64,000 nucleotides of DNA from positions 1 to 64,000 of the forward strand of contig NZ_JAMLJL010000005.1 in assembly GCF_023634845.1 (NCBI RefSeq). The letters are read 5' to 3'. This document shows positions 17,739 to 27,387 of this stretch, in pieces (the first letter of the stretch is position 1; every line of letters begins with the position of its first letter). The stretch comes from Flavobacterium amniphilum. GTDB lineage: Bacteria > Bacteroidota > Bacteroidia > Flavobacteriales > Flavobacteriaceae. A program made the position numbers and the translations under genes. The notes below the pieces were generated by a model. It ran no database searches, had not been told where the DNA came from, and saw nothing but the letters and a program-made list of their open reading frames with translations.

Positions 17739-18857
17739 TTACAACTCCTTTTTCAATTGCATTTGGATAGTATCATTATATAAGACCATATTCCATTCCA
17801 TTGAATTCCCTTTAAATTTATTGATTTGCACAGAAATTGTATCCGGCTGTTGTGGATTTTTCTCGTATGAAATAACCCGAATAGCATCTTTAACCTTGAC
17901 ATATTCGTATTTCATCAAAATGGACGTATTATCATCATACTTATACGGGTTTGGCGTGTACAGTATCTTCCCCCTTTCTTCGAAATAAATATTCTTCCAG
18001 GCAGTTGTATCTTTTTCCCAGGCATCTTCAGCAATTGGTTTTCCGTTGCGTTTCATCGTTTCAACATTCCATTTTCCGAAGTATTTAGAAGAAGCATAGA
18101 CATCACTTTTATAGTACAACAGAAACGCTACCGGGATGATAACACATAAAATTCTGGCAACATTTCTAAAAATACGGCTTCCGACTGAGGGTAAATTGTT
18201 TTCAAAATTAAGGAACAATGCCATTATTTCCTCTTTTCTCTGGTACAACAGATAAGACAGTCCCAATACTGTTGACAAAGCGGTCAGTGTTGTGATTGGT
18301 CCAATTCCGTAAAAAATGTTTATTAAGAGAATATTGAACATTACCGGTAATAACATTGCAATAGCTAACAGAATTGTCTTTCTGAAAAGCAATAAATAAC
18401 CTCCCACTATTTGGAAAAAAGCGATTACAAGAGAAATTCCATATGAATAACTGTAGTAAATCCATGTTAATTGTTGTCCGTCCAAAAGTCCTGCCGGCGT
18501 ATCATTTGCATTAAAAGACGGTGCAAAGTTTATTCCCATGATTTTCTCAAAACCGAAAGAAGTAATTTTCATTGCTATCCAATAACGCAAAAGAGATGTT
18601 AGCCATAGATGCCATTTTTCAGAATTAAAGCTTCCTTTCTTTTCTTTTATATGCCAGTAGATTGAAAAACCTATTGAAAATAAAATGGCGCTTCCCATGC
18701 AAACCAGACCAAAAGGCAAAGCATATTTGGATAGTTTAAAAGGCAGTAAAGGCATTGCTATGTACAAAAATAGATCTACAGTTCCCACTATAGACAAAAA
18801 AGACAACAAGAACTTGGTAAACCAGTTACTCTTCATGAGGGTTTTGGGTGAAATCAT
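17739..18857 (-). CDS. Hypothetical multi-pass membrane protein
   Basis: The protein from M15 of the longest frame (MISPKTLMKSNWFTK) has 372 residues. The N-terminal two thirds hold about seven hydrophobic helices (for example FLLSFLSIVGTVDLFLYIAM and ISLVIAFFQIVGGYLLLF), and the C-terminal third is a soluble domain (KYFGKWNVETMKRNGKPI onward) probably on one membrane face. The helix arrangement is loosely DoxX-like, but I do not recognise a family with confidence. The start at 18857 is chosen over 18899 because the 14 extra residues look untranslated. It lies downstream of another membrane protein gene on the same strand. Confidence 0.7.
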   Translation of the reverse strand: MISPKTLMKSNWFTKFLLSFLSIVGTVDLFLYIAMPLLPFKLSKYALPFGLVCMGSAILFSIGFSIYWHIKEKKGSFNSEKWHLWLTSLLRYWIAMKITSFGFEKIMGINFAPSFNANDTPAGLLDGQQLTWIYYSYSYGISLVIAFFQIVGGYLLLFRKTILLAIAMLLPVMFNILLINIFYGIGPITTLTALSTVLGLSYLLYQRKEEIMALFLNFENNLPSVGSRIFRNVARILCVIIPVAFLLYYKSDVYASSKYFGKWNVETMKRNGKPIAEDAWEKDTTAWKNIYFEERGKILYTPNPYKYDDNTSILMKYEYVKVKDAIRVISYEKNPQQPDTISVQINKFKGNSMEWNMVLYNDTIQMQLKKEL

Positions 18858-18989
18858 AATAATTGAATAGTTAAATTGGTTGAGTGCAAATTGCCACAAA
18901 TTTTATACCAATTTAACAAGTGATTTCGTATTTACTAAACGAATGAAGCTTAGTGCAATGATTTTCAGTGCAAACTAATTGAAATAATT

Positions 18990-19601
18990 TTATTTTTTAA
19001 CCAGAACCCAATTTTGAACCAAGTAATAGTTCCATAAGCCTTTTTTAACATCCAAAATTACATAGTAATCTTGAGGGTTTTGGTCTAGGTATAACTTAAC
19101 ATCATCGTAACTGGTTTTTATTTTTTCATAATCACCATTAAAATAGAAGTTTATACCACTTGAGCTTTTTCCGCTGCCTTTTGAGAAATTATCAACCGGT
19201 AGTTTAAATACTTCAACCGGATTCCTTTCTGATTCTTTTATATTCAAATGATTCCAAATTGCATTGGCCGTAAATCCGAAAGATAGATATGAAAAAATAA
19301 ATGTTGAAAAAAACAATACAAATGAATAATATACTTTGTGACTGAATTTCACTCCATTTTTAAGGGCCAAAAAATAATTTTCCCACAATCTCTTAAAAAA
19401 AGGTAATCTAAAAATGATGAAAGTCCCCGCAAGCACCGGAATCCAAAAAATGTAAAGATGATATCTATAATCATGTCCGATTGTTTCTCCTTCAAAAAAC
19501 CAATAATAAAGAACATGCAAACCAAGAAAAGCTAAAAAAACTCTATAATACAAAAGATCTTTTTCTTTTTGCTGTTTAATCTGTTTTTTTGATTTTTCCA
19601 T
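18990..19601 (-). CDS. Hypothetical membrane protein (about three TM helices)
   Basis: This 203-residue protein begins MEKSKKQIKQQKEKDLLYYR and has hydrophobic helices at VFLAFLGLHVLYYWFF, YIFWIPVLAGTFIIFRL and FVLFFSTFIFSYLSFGF, then a soluble C-terminal domain of about 90 residues. No known family was recognised. The ATG at 19601 lies 6 bp after the stop of the UvrD-type helicase gene, so it is probably co-transcribed and translationally coupled with that gene. Confidence 0.75.
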   Translation of the reverse strand: MEKSKKQIKQQKEKDLLYYRVFLAFLGLHVLYYWFFEGETIGHDYRYHLYIFWIPVLAGTFIIFRLPFFKRLWENYFLALKNGVKFSHKVYYSFVLFFSTFIFSYLSFGFTANAIWNHLNIKESERNPVEVFKLPVDNFSKGSGKSSSGINFYFNGDYEKIKTSYDDVKLYLDQNPQDYYVILDVKKGLWNYYLVQNWVLVKK

Positions 19602-19607
19602 CAAATA

Positions 19608-21953
19608 TTATCCAATCACTTCTAACTTGGCAAACCTTAACAGTAGTTTCTTAATACCACCTACTTCGAATTTGATTTCTGCTTTTTTATCGGCGCCGGC
19701 ACCTTCAAGATTTAGTACCTGCCCTTTCCCGAAACGTTCATGCATTACGACATTACCGACAGTTAGTTTACTGTCAAACAAATTGGCGCCACCCGAAGCA
19801 GGAGCTTGTCCGGCAACCGGTTTCAGTTTGCGGATATTCAAGTTCGGTTTAGGTTCATCAGTTGAAATATATTTAGGAGGCGTTCCGGCAACCGGCTTGG
19901 TAAGCCTTAATTTAGACTTATCCACATCACCGAAAATATCTGCATCAATAGTGGGTTTGTATCTGTAATTTGTTTCAACCGGTGTCAGATATTCTAAGTA
20001 TTCACTGTTAATTTCTTCAACAAAACGGGAAGGCTCGCTATCAACCAGTTTACCCCAACGGTAGCGTGACTGTGCGTAGGTCAGATACGCCTGGTGCTCG
20101 GCGCGGGTTAAAGCCACATAGAACAAACGGCGCTCTTCTTCCAGTTCGCTTCGTGTATTCATACTCATGGCACTCGGGAACAAATCCTCTTCCATTCCCA
20201 CGATGAAAACCGTTGGAAACTCCAGTCCTTTAGCCAGGTGAATGGTCATCAATGCCACACGGTCATCGTCTCCGGTATCGTTATCCAAATCGGTTGCCAA
20301 GGCTACATCCTCCAGGAATTCAGACAATGAACCACGTGCACCGTCGACTTCTTTCTGTCCTTCGATAAAGTCTTTGATACCGTTCATTAATTCTTCGATA
20401 TTCTCTATTCGGGCTATACCTTCAGGAGTACCGTCTTTTTTCAGTTCCTGGATCAAACCTGTTTTTTTGGTCACATGATCTGTGAGTACAAAAGCATCCT
20501 GATTTTCGTTGATCACCTGAAAACTTTTAATCATGGTCACAAAATCCTGTAGTTTTTGTTTTGTTCCGGCATTTAAGCGCAAATCAATCTTATCGATATG
20601 TTCCATTACTTCAAAGATGGAACGCTTGTAATGATTGGCGGCAACGGTCAGTTTTTCTACTGTCGTATCTCCGATTCCCCTTGCCGGGTAATTGATGACA
20701 CGTACCAATGCCTCTTCATCCTTCGGATTGATAACCAATCTTAAATAGCACAAAACATCTTTGATTTCTTTACGCTGGTAAAAAGACAAACCACCATAAA
20801 TACGGTATGGAATGTCTCGTTTACGCAAAGCATCCTCCATCGCACGGGATTGTGCATTGGTTCTGTATAAAATAGCAAATTGCCCATTGTGCATTTGCTT
20901 GCGCATCTTTTCTTCGAAAATCGTTGAAGCCACAAAACGTCCTTCTTCCCCATCTGTCAGGCTTCGGTGGACTTTAATTTTTGGTCCGTCCTCATTAGCC
21001 GTCCAAACAATTTTATCCAGTTTCGTTTTATTATTATCGATGACGTTATTCGCTGCTTCCACGATATTTTTTGAAGAACGGTAATTTTGTTCCAGACGGT
21101 ACATTTGAACCCCTTGATAATCCTTTTGGAAATTCAGGATGTTATTGATATTAGCACCACGGAAAGCATAAATACTCTGGGCATCGTCCCCAACCACACA
21201 GATATTCTGGAAACGGTCAGACAATGCACGTACAATCAGATACTGCGAATGATTTGTATCCTGATACTCATCTACCAGAATATAACGGAAACGGTCCTGG
21301 TATTTCATCAGGACATCCGGAAAACGGGTTAGTAATTCGTTGGTTTTCAACAGTAAATCATCAAAATCCATGGCACCACTTTTGAAACAGCGTTCCACAT
21401 AATTTTGGTAAATTTCACCCATACGCGGCTTCTTACTCATCGCATCAGCTTCCTGCAATTCAGGATTGTTGAAATAAGCTTTAACGGTAATTAAACTGTT
21501 TTTATATTGGGATATCCTTCCAAAAACCTGTTTTGGTTTGTAGATATCCTTATCCAATTGCATTTCTTTGATAATCTGCCCAATCAAACGGGTAGAATCC
21601 TGGGAATCATAAATGGTAAAATTCGACGGATAACCCAGTTTATCTGCTTCAATTCTAAGGATTTTGGCAAAGATCGAGTGGAAAGTCCCCATCCATAAGT
21701 TTTTGGCTTCGCTGTTACCCACAATATCCGCAATACGCTTTTTCATTTCACGTGCAGCTTTATTGGTAAACGTCAAAGACAAAATATTGAACGCATCCAC
21801 ACCCTGACTCATCAGGTTAGCGATACGGACCGTAAGTACACGCGTCTTTCCAGAACCCGCTCCGGCAATCACAATCATTGGCCCATCTTTCTGTAAAACA
21901 GGGGCTCTCTGTGCATCATTTAACTTCTCTATAATTTGCTGAATCATACTCAT
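19608..21953 (-). CDS. UvrD/PcrA-type superfamily 1 DNA helicase
   Basis: This 781-residue SF1A helicase shows motif I at about 31-37 (GAGSGKT), motif Ia LTFTNKAAREMKKRI, motif II VDEYQDTN, motif III GDDAQSIYAFRGA, motif IV LEQNYRSS, motif V MTIHLAKGLEFPTVFIVGME and motif VI RRLFYVALTRAE. The C-terminal tail ends in a small KOW/Tudor-like segment (VMHERFGKGQVLNLEG) as in PcrA/UvrD, which binds RNA polymerase. It unwinds DNA 3' to 5' in nucleotide-excision and mismatch repair. Start is at 21953 or the Met two codons on (21947). Confidence 0.95.
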   Translation of the reverse strand: MSMIQQIIEKLNDAQRAPVLQKDGPMIVIAGAGSGKTRVLTVRIANLMSQGVDAFNILSLTFTNKAAREMKKRIADIVGNSEAKNLWMGTFHSIFAKILRIEADKLGYPSNFTIYDSQDSTRLIGQIIKEMQLDKDIYKPKQVFGRISQYKNSLITVKAYFNNPELQEADAMSKKPRMGEIYQNYVERCFKSGAMDFDDLLLKTNELLTRFPDVLMKYQDRFRYILVDEYQDTNHSQYLIVRALSDRFQNICVVGDDAQSIYAFRGANINNILNFQKDYQGVQMYRLEQNYRSSKNIVEAANNVIDNNKTKLDKIVWTANEDGPKIKVHRSLTDGEEGRFVASTIFEEKMRKQMHNGQFAILYRTNAQSRAMEDALRKRDIPYRIYGGLSFYQRKEIKDVLCYLRLVINPKDEEALVRVINYPARGIGDTTVEKLTVAANHYKRSIFEVMEHIDKIDLRLNAGTKQKLQDFVTMIKSFQVINENQDAFVLTDHVTKKTGLIQELKKDGTPEGIARIENIEELMNGIKDFIEGQKEVDGARGSLSEFLEDVALATDLDNDTGDDDRVALMTIHLAKGLEFPTVFIVGMEEDLFPSAMSMNTRSELEEERRLFYVALTRAEHQAYLTYAQSRYRWGKLVDSEPSRFVEEINSEYLEYLTPVETNYRYKPTIDADIFGDVDKSKLRLTKPVAGTPPKYISTDEPKPNLNIRKLKPVAGQAPASGGANLFDSKLTVGNVVMHERFGKGQVLNLEGAGADKKAEIKFEVGGIKKLLLRFAKLEVIG

Positions 21954-22060
21954 AATCGAAAGTCCAAAAATACGTTTCCTATGTTTGAATTACAACATGA
22001 TATCAATATTTGTTTTTAGCATATTCTACTTAAAAAAATTATATTAGTAAAAATTTAGAC

Positions 22061-23449
22061 ATGAAAAACAATAACGAATTAAACAGAGCACTAGGTCTTG
22101 GCAGTGTTATTGTGATTGTTATCGGAAACGTATTAGGGTCAGGTGTTTACAAAAAAGTTGCCCCCATGATGGCCGAATTAAACTCATCCTTATGGGTTTT
22201 GCTGGCATGGCTCTGTGCGGGAATCATAACTCTTTTCGGAGCCTTATGTAATGCTGAAATAGCAGGATTATTATCGGCTACCGGAGGTGAATATTCCTAT
22301 TATAAAAAAATTTACAACAGATTTTTTGCTTTCATGTATGGATGGACAGCATTTAGTATTGTACAAACTGCAGCAATATCTTCACTTGCCTATGTTTTTT
22401 CACAATCGATAAACAACATCATTTCATTTCCCGGATTATTACCTGAATTAAAATCATTTTCCTTATTCAATATCTTTTTCCCTTTTGAGAATTTTACGGT
22501 TAAACTAATAGCAATTACCCTAATTTTAGTATTAACCCGGATTAACACACTTGGTGTTAAATTTGGCACTAAAATAAGCAGTTACATTCTTTTACTGGTA
22601 TTCATAGGTTTATCAACCATTATTATTTCAGGAAGCTACAGTGATAAAGCTGATTTTAGCTCAGTACTTTCCGTTGAAAACCAACAAAACACTGTTAGTT
22701 TAAGTACATTCTTTACAGCTATGTTAGCAGCCTTTTGGGCCTATCAAGGTTGGGCTTCTGTAGGATTTCTTGGAGGAGAAATTAAAAATCCGCATCAAAA
22801 TATCCCTAAAGGAATTGCTATTGGAGTCTTACTTGTTATTGCAATCTATTTATTGGTAAACTTTATCTTTCTGGGTCTATTATCCAACACTGAATTAATT
22901 CAAATTACATCAAAACCAAATGGCATTGCAGCTATCAGTGCAATAGAAAAAATCTGGGGAGAAACCGGGAAGATATTCATTTCCATTCTAATCCTGATTA
23001 CAACTTTAGGCTGTACACACATGACCATTTTGGCGAGCTGCAGAACCTATTATGCCATGTCAAAAGAGAATCTTTTCTTTAAAAAAGCATCAATATTGAA
23101 TACTAAACAAGTACCATCCAATTCGTTACTTTATCAAGGCATATGGGCCAGTCTATTAGTTTTATCAGGAACATTTGACCAATTGACGGATATGATTATT
23201 TTTGCAATATTCATTTTCTATGGAAGTACAGCGTTTGGCGTTTTCGTTTTGCGTAAAAAAATGCCGGAAGCTGAAAGACCTTATAAAGTTTGGGGATATC
23301 CAATTATTCCGGCTGTATTTGTTTTATTTTGTTTTGGTTTATTCATCAACACAATAATAACAAGACCCCGTGAAGCAGGATTAGGATTATTACTTATACT
23401 TTTGGGTATTCCAATGTACTATTGGTTCAAAAAAAAATATAACAATTAA
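22061..23449 (+). CDS. APC family amino-acid permease
   Basis: This 462-residue protein has about 12 hydrophobic helices. The first carries the APC substrate-site motif in VIVIGNVLGSGVYKKVAPMM, followed by the conserved GGEYSYYKKIYNRFFAFMYG of helix 3. The region YQGWASVGFLGGEIKNPHQN, with the glutamate in the loop after helix 6, is typical of LAT-type exchangers. It transports amino acids across the inner membrane; the substrate is not evident. A short gene follows 8 bp later on the same strand. Confidence 0.93.
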   Translation: MKNNNELNRALGLGSVIVIVIGNVLGSGVYKKVAPMMAELNSSLWVLLAWLCAGIITLFGALCNAEIAGLLSATGGEYSYYKKIYNRFFAFMYGWTAFSIVQTAAISSLAYVFSQSINNIISFPGLLPELKSFSLFNIFFPFENFTVKLIAITLILVLTRINTLGVKFGTKISSYILLLVFIGLSTIIISGSYSDKADFSSVLSVENQQNTVSLSTFFTAMLAAFWAYQGWASVGFLGGEIKNPHQNIPKGIAIGVLLVIAIYLLVNFIFLGLLSNTELIQITSKPNGIAAISAIEKIWGETGKIFISILILITTLGCTHMTILASCRTYYAMSKENLFFKKASILNTKQVPSNSLLYQGIWASLLVLSGTFDQLTDMIIFAIFIFYGSTAFGVFVLRKKMPEAERPYKVWGYPIIPAVFVLFCFGLFINTIITRPREAGLGLLLILLGIPMYYWFKKKYNN

Positions 23450-23457
23450 AAAATAAT

Positions 23458-23979
23458 ATGGATACAACAAAAATTATTGAAATCGCTGCTTATACCCTTC
23501 CTTCCCTAATTACCGGAGGTGTCGCCTATTACTTATTCCAGTCATTTTTCGATAATGAAGAAAAAAGAAGGAATCATTTATTGCTGAGAAACACCCAAAA
23601 AGATGCTTTGCCTTTAAAGTTACAGGCTTATGAGCGTATGGCTTTATTTTTAGAGCGTATCAATCCGTCAAAATTACTGATCAGGGTTGTACCCATGTCT
23701 CAAGACAAAAATTTATACGAATCGTATCTAATTGATCACATCGAACAGGAATTTGAACACAATTTAACACAACAGATTTATATTTCCGATGATTGCTGGA
23801 ATGTGATTTTAACCGCTAAGAATACTGTTATCCAGAATATCCGTAAAACCAATATGAGCGATAAGGTAACCGGTGCCGATAAATTACGTGAAACTATCTT
23901 AAGTGATTTATTAGATTCAGATTCTGCAACCACGATTGCATTGGCTTATTTAAAGAAAGAAGTTACACAGATTATATAA
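23458..23979 (+). CDS. Hypothetical membrane-anchored protein (DUF7935-like)
   Basis: This 173-residue protein has one N-terminal helix (IIEIAAYTLPSLITGGVAYY) and a charged helical body with KLQAYERMALFLERINPSKL and HIEQEFEHNLTQQIYISDD. The look matches a family I recall as conserved in Flavobacteriia (DUF7935); function unknown. It follows the permease gene by 8 bp, so co-transcription is likely, and a strong terminator overlaps its stop codon. Confidence 0.78.
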   Translation: MDTTKIIEIAAYTLPSLITGGVAYYLFQSFFDNEEKRRNHLLLRNTQKDALPLKLQAYERMALFLERINPSKLLIRVVPMSQDKNLYESYLIDHIEQEFEHNLTQQIYISDDCWNVILTAKNTVIQNIRKTNMSDKVTGADKLRETILSDLLDSDSATTIALAYLKKEVTQII

Positions 23980-24008
23980 AAAAATCCCCTCGAATGAGGG
24001 GATTTTTT
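23979..24008. terminator. Bidirectional intrinsic terminator
   Basis: AAAAAATCCCCTC pairs with GAGGGGATTTTTT across a GAAT loop. Both convergent genes end at its edges: the plus-strand stop is at 23977-23979 and the minus-strand stop at 24009-24007, so it serves both. Confidence 0.92.
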
Positions 24009-26076
24009 ATTTCAGTTCATTTTTCAGGAAATTCTGTTCACGTTCCGGAAGCTTTGGTAACAATTCTTCCAATTGCTTTTTGAATTCAGGTTTTTTAATC
24101 AGTTTACGGATATTATCCTTGGCAAATTTCACAAACTGCCATCTGTGGTGTGTTGTTGCATTCAGTAATGATATCAGCACTTTTTCATCCGAAGGGTTTA
24201 TCTGTAACAAAATTTCCAATGCATTCTGACGTACCGATCCATCAAACTGTGTGGATGCATAATCCAACAATTCGAGGTACATGGCCCGCTTATTTTCCTT
24301 CTCGTATTCTTTGGTACCCAACGCCAGTGTTAACCAGATAATCCGTAAATTTTTATCATTATTTCCTACCCATTCTTTTGATAGATCCAGGTAGCGGTTT
24401 CTCTCTTCCGGGAATTTTGTCCACAATTTCTGCAAAACAATTTCCCTTGTCCGGTATGAATTATCGTTTAGCAATGATTCATACTCGGCTTTAAAATCAG
24501 CAGGAATCTCTTTCAGTGTTTCAGCCAAAGCCTGACGTACCATGACATTATTAGACTGGAGTGCCAATTGCAGAAACATCTTCTTTTCTTCATAAGGCTC
24601 TTTAGCCAATTGGTACAAAACCTCCTGTTTTAAAGGATAATAAGCATCCGAATGCAGAATACTGACAAAATTATTCTGTTTCAGGGGAAGAGGCATGTTC
24701 TCCATTTTCTGTAATTCAAAATAGGTGTTCATGATTTTGTTTTTGCTTAAAATGGAAAGCGCTAAATCTTTATTGAACTGGGTGGATTCCAGCCATATTC
24801 TTTGAAATTTTTCGGTATCATAATCAGTTACCTTTCTTATTTCAGCCAGAAAATCTTCCGTTTCCACATTTTTAAAACGGTACTTTTTCAGATAGTTTTT
24901 AACGACTTTATTAAAATTTTCTGCTCCGATATTTTCCCTTAAATAGTGTAATGCCCAAGCGCCTTTTCTGTAAAAAGACAATGAACTCGCTTTGGCATTC
25001 ATTACCTGAACAGAATCAACTTTGTTGGCATTTTGAAGTTCTTCTGCGTATTTCAGTAATTCAAAATTGAAATAATTCTCCCCAAATAGTTTTTTTTCAG
25101 CCAATAACGCATAATAGGTAGCAAAACCTTCCTGCAGCCAATGATGCTTTGATTCTTTGGCCGTTATTAAATCTCCAAACCAATGATGTGCCAACTCATG
25201 TGCATTTACATTGATATAATTGGTATCATTATACCCGGTTTCATCCACTACAAAATCCTGTGAAAAGAGTGTTGCCGATGTATTTTCCATACCGGCGTAT
25301 AAAAAGTCATCAGCCGGAGCCTGTTTGTAGACCTGCCATGGATATTTTATTCCGATTTCTTTTTCTAAAAAATCAAAAATATCTTTTGAATACTTGTAAG
25401 TCGATTCAAATTTTGAAGCATCAGAACGTTTTAAATACATTTCAAGCGGTACTCCCGATTCTGATTTCTTTTCATACTTATCGTATTTACTGATAGCCAG
25501 CATCACAAGATAAGAACTCATTGGTTTTTGCATTTGGAACCGGTACGTTTTCAGATTACCTTTCGAATTATAACTGATGTCTTTCAGTACGCCGTTTGAA
25601 ATAATTTCATAATCATTTCTATATTCTACGGAAAGGTTAAAAACCAGCTTTTCATTGACATCATCAAAACTAGGCAACCAGTGTGACGTGTACTTCCCCT
25701 GCCCCTGTGTCCAAATCTGGTTATTCCCAAAACTGACATCACCCACAAAATACATGGTTTGTCTGGGCTGTGCCGAATAACTGAAAGTTAGTGTGTTTTT
25801 CCCTTTTTTATACCCTTCGTACAAGGCTAATGTTTTCCCTGAATTTTTAAAATTGACCGGTTTACCATTAATTTTCACATCGCTGAATTCCATTCTGACC
25901 GCATCAATTTTAATGGTATCCACTAGTTCTTTAACCTTAAAAACATATGAGACTTCCCCTTTAACCGTTTTTTCAATAGCATTTGGTTTTACCAGTGCAT
26001 CAAGTGAAATAAAATCGGTTTTTGAGCTTTGCTGGGCAAAGCAAGTCAGTGAAAATAAAAGAAAAATATATTTCAT
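24007..26076 (-). CDS. M1 family aminopeptidase
   Basis: The 689-residue protein begins with signal peptide MKYIFLLFSLTCFAQQ. The M1 catalytic domain shows the substrate-binding loop YAGMENTSATLFSQ (a GAMEN variant) and the zinc site HELAHHWFGD with the second glutamate in WLQEGFATYYA. The C-terminal part is HEAT-like helical, as in M1 enzymes. It is a secreted or periplasmic zinc aminopeptidase that trims peptides. The frame extends to 26097, but the Met at 26076 directly precedes the signal peptide and a TACATTTG promoter-like box (26095-26102) lies across the upstream start, so I use 26076. Confidence 0.93.
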   Translation of the reverse strand: MKYIFLLFSLTCFAQQSSKTDFISLDALVKPNAIEKTVKGEVSYVFKVKELVDTIKIDAVRMEFSDVKINGKPVNFKNSGKTLALYEGYKKGKNTLTFSYSAQPRQTMYFVGDVSFGNNQIWTQGQGKYTSHWLPSFDDVNEKLVFNLSVEYRNDYEIISNGVLKDISYNSKGNLKTYRFQMQKPMSSYLVMLAISKYDKYEKKSESGVPLEMYLKRSDASKFESTYKYSKDIFDFLEKEIGIKYPWQVYKQAPADDFLYAGMENTSATLFSQDFVVDETGYNDTNYINVNAHELAHHWFGDLITAKESKHHWLQEGFATYYALLAEKKLFGENYFNFELLKYAEELQNANKVDSVQVMNAKASSLSFYRKGAWALHYLRENIGAENFNKVVKNYLKKYRFKNVETEDFLAEIRKVTDYDTEKFQRIWLESTQFNKDLALSILSKNKIMNTYFELQKMENMPLPLKQNNFVSILHSDAYYPLKQEVLYQLAKEPYEEKKMFLQLALQSNNVMVRQALAETLKEIPADFKAEYESLLNDNSYRTREIVLQKLWTKFPEERNRYLDLSKEWVGNNDKNLRIIWLTLALGTKEYEKENKRAMYLELLDYASTQFDGSVRQNALEILLQINPSDEKVLISLLNATTHHRWQFVKFAKDNIRKLIKKPEFKKQLEELLPKLPEREQNFLKNELK

Positions 26077-26152
26077 TTCTGTCAATTTGGATTCCAAATG
26101 TACAAAGTATCATCCGGTTTTTTTGTAAGTTTACTCCCAAAAGATATATAAA

Positions 26153-26893
26153 TTGAAGCCAAAAGCAATATTCAACTGGAGCAGCGGAAAAGATTCGGCA
26201 CTTGCATTATATAAAATATTACAGCAGGATGCATTTGAAATTAGCGGGCTTTTGACCAGTGTCAATTCACAATTCCAACGCATTTCGATGCACGGTGTTC
26301 GTGTTGAATTGCTAGAGGAACAAGCCAGAAGCATTGGATTACCATTATTTAAACTTGAAATTCCGGAAATGCCCACAATGGATGTTTACGATGAACTGAT
26401 GAAAGTGAAGATGCTTGAATTAAAAAAAATGGGAAATCAATATTCCGTTTTTGGAGATATTTTCCTGGAGGATTTAAGAAAATACCGCGAAGAGAAATTG
26501 GAAAAGGCCGGATTTAAAGGCATCTTCCCTTTGTGGAAAATAGACACTTCTGTACTAATCCATGAATTTTTAAGCCTGGGATTCAAAACAATAGTTACTT
26601 GTGTCAACGAGCGTCATCTTGACAAAAGTTTTGTTGGAAGGATAATAGATGAGCAATTCATTAATGACCTACCTGATCATGTGGATGTTTGTGGTGAAAA
26701 CGGTGAATTTCATACCTTTACTTTTGACGGACCGATTTTCACCTCACCGATTGAATTTGAAACCGGTGAAATTGTGTACCGCAAATATGAAAAACCGAAA
26801 ACAGAAAGCTCAAATGAAGCATGTAACAGCAATACTGATTCAACCGCTTTTGATTATGGTTTCTGGTATTGTGATCTGATCCCTAAAAAATAA
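26153..26893 (+). CDS. Dph6-like ATP pyrophosphatase (TTG start)
   Basis: This 246-residue protein has the PP-loop near its N-terminus (FNWSSGKDSALALYK), then ISMHGVRVELLEEQARSIGL, GDIFLEDLRKYREEKLEKAG and CGENGEFHTFTFDGPIF, the pattern of the diphthine-ammonia ligase-like (Dph6/ATP_bind_4) family. Eukaryotic Dph6 amidates diphthine on elongation factor 2; bacteria lack diphthamide, so the bacterial substrate is unknown. The start codon is TTG: an in-frame stop lies at 26126-26128, no ATG occurs before residue 45, and the conserved PP-loop needs this start. The next gene starts 2 bp after its stop. Confidence 0.9.
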   Translation: MKPKAIFNWSSGKDSALALYKILQQDAFEISGLLTSVNSQFQRISMHGVRVELLEEQARSIGLPLFKLEIPEMPTMDVYDELMKVKMLELKKMGNQYSVFGDIFLEDLRKYREEKLEKAGFKGIFPLWKIDTSVLIHEFLSLGFKTIVTCVNERHLDKSFVGRIIDEQFINDLPDHVDVCGENGEFHTFTFDGPIFTSPIEFETGEIVYRKYEKPKTESSNEACNSNTDSTAFDYGFWYCDLIPKK

Positions 26894-26895
26894 GT

Positions 26896-27387
26896 ATGGA
26901 AGAAATTACCAAAATATTCAATTTTTTAAGTGAAATAGGAATTGAAATCCGTGAAGAAAAACTGGAAAATGATACTTTTCTGCCTGGTTTAACCTTGAAG
27001 TCCAATGCAGTTGTTGTTGATTTGGAAAAATTGAAGTATCCCGGTGACCTATTACATGAAGCCGGGCATATTGCCGTAACTTCTCCTGAAAACAGAAGCC
27101 GCATCGGAACCCCTGAAATGGATCAAAACTGGCCTGACGGCGGTGAAGAAATGGCTGCTATTTTATGGTCTTATGCAGCAGCTTTACACCTGAATTTACC
27201 TTTAGAATTCGTATTCCATCCTGATGGTTATAAAAACGAATCTGAGTGGCTGATTTCCAATTTTGAAAAAGAAAACTACGTGGGTTTGCCTTTTCTGGAA
27301 TGGATTGGATTAACATATGGAAAAGAGAATGCTATAAAAAATGACACCTCCCCTTTTCCTGTAATGCAAAAATGGATACGCAATTAA
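26896..27387 (+). CDS. Hypothetical HEAGH-motif protein (putative zinc-binding)
   Basis: This 163-residue cytoplasmic-looking protein carries DLLHEAGHIAVTSPENRSR at about residues 52-70, an HExxH motif as in gluzincin and zincin metalloproteases, followed by NWPDGGEEMAAILWSYAAAL with acidic residues that might supply a third ligand. The whole is too short for a usual protease and I do not recognise a named family. It is the middle gene of a tight trio, 2 bp after the Dph6-like gene and overlapping the hydroxylase-like gene, so a shared pathway is likely. Protease activity is not proven by the motif alone. Confidence 0.8.
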   Translation: MEEITKIFNFLSEIGIEIREEKLENDTFLPGLTLKSNAVVVDLEKLKYPGDLLHEAGHIAVTSPENRSRIGTPEMDQNWPDGGEEMAAILWSYAAALHLNLPLEFVFHPDGYKNESEWLISNFEKENYVGLPFLEWIGLTYGKENAIKNDTSPFPVMQKWIRN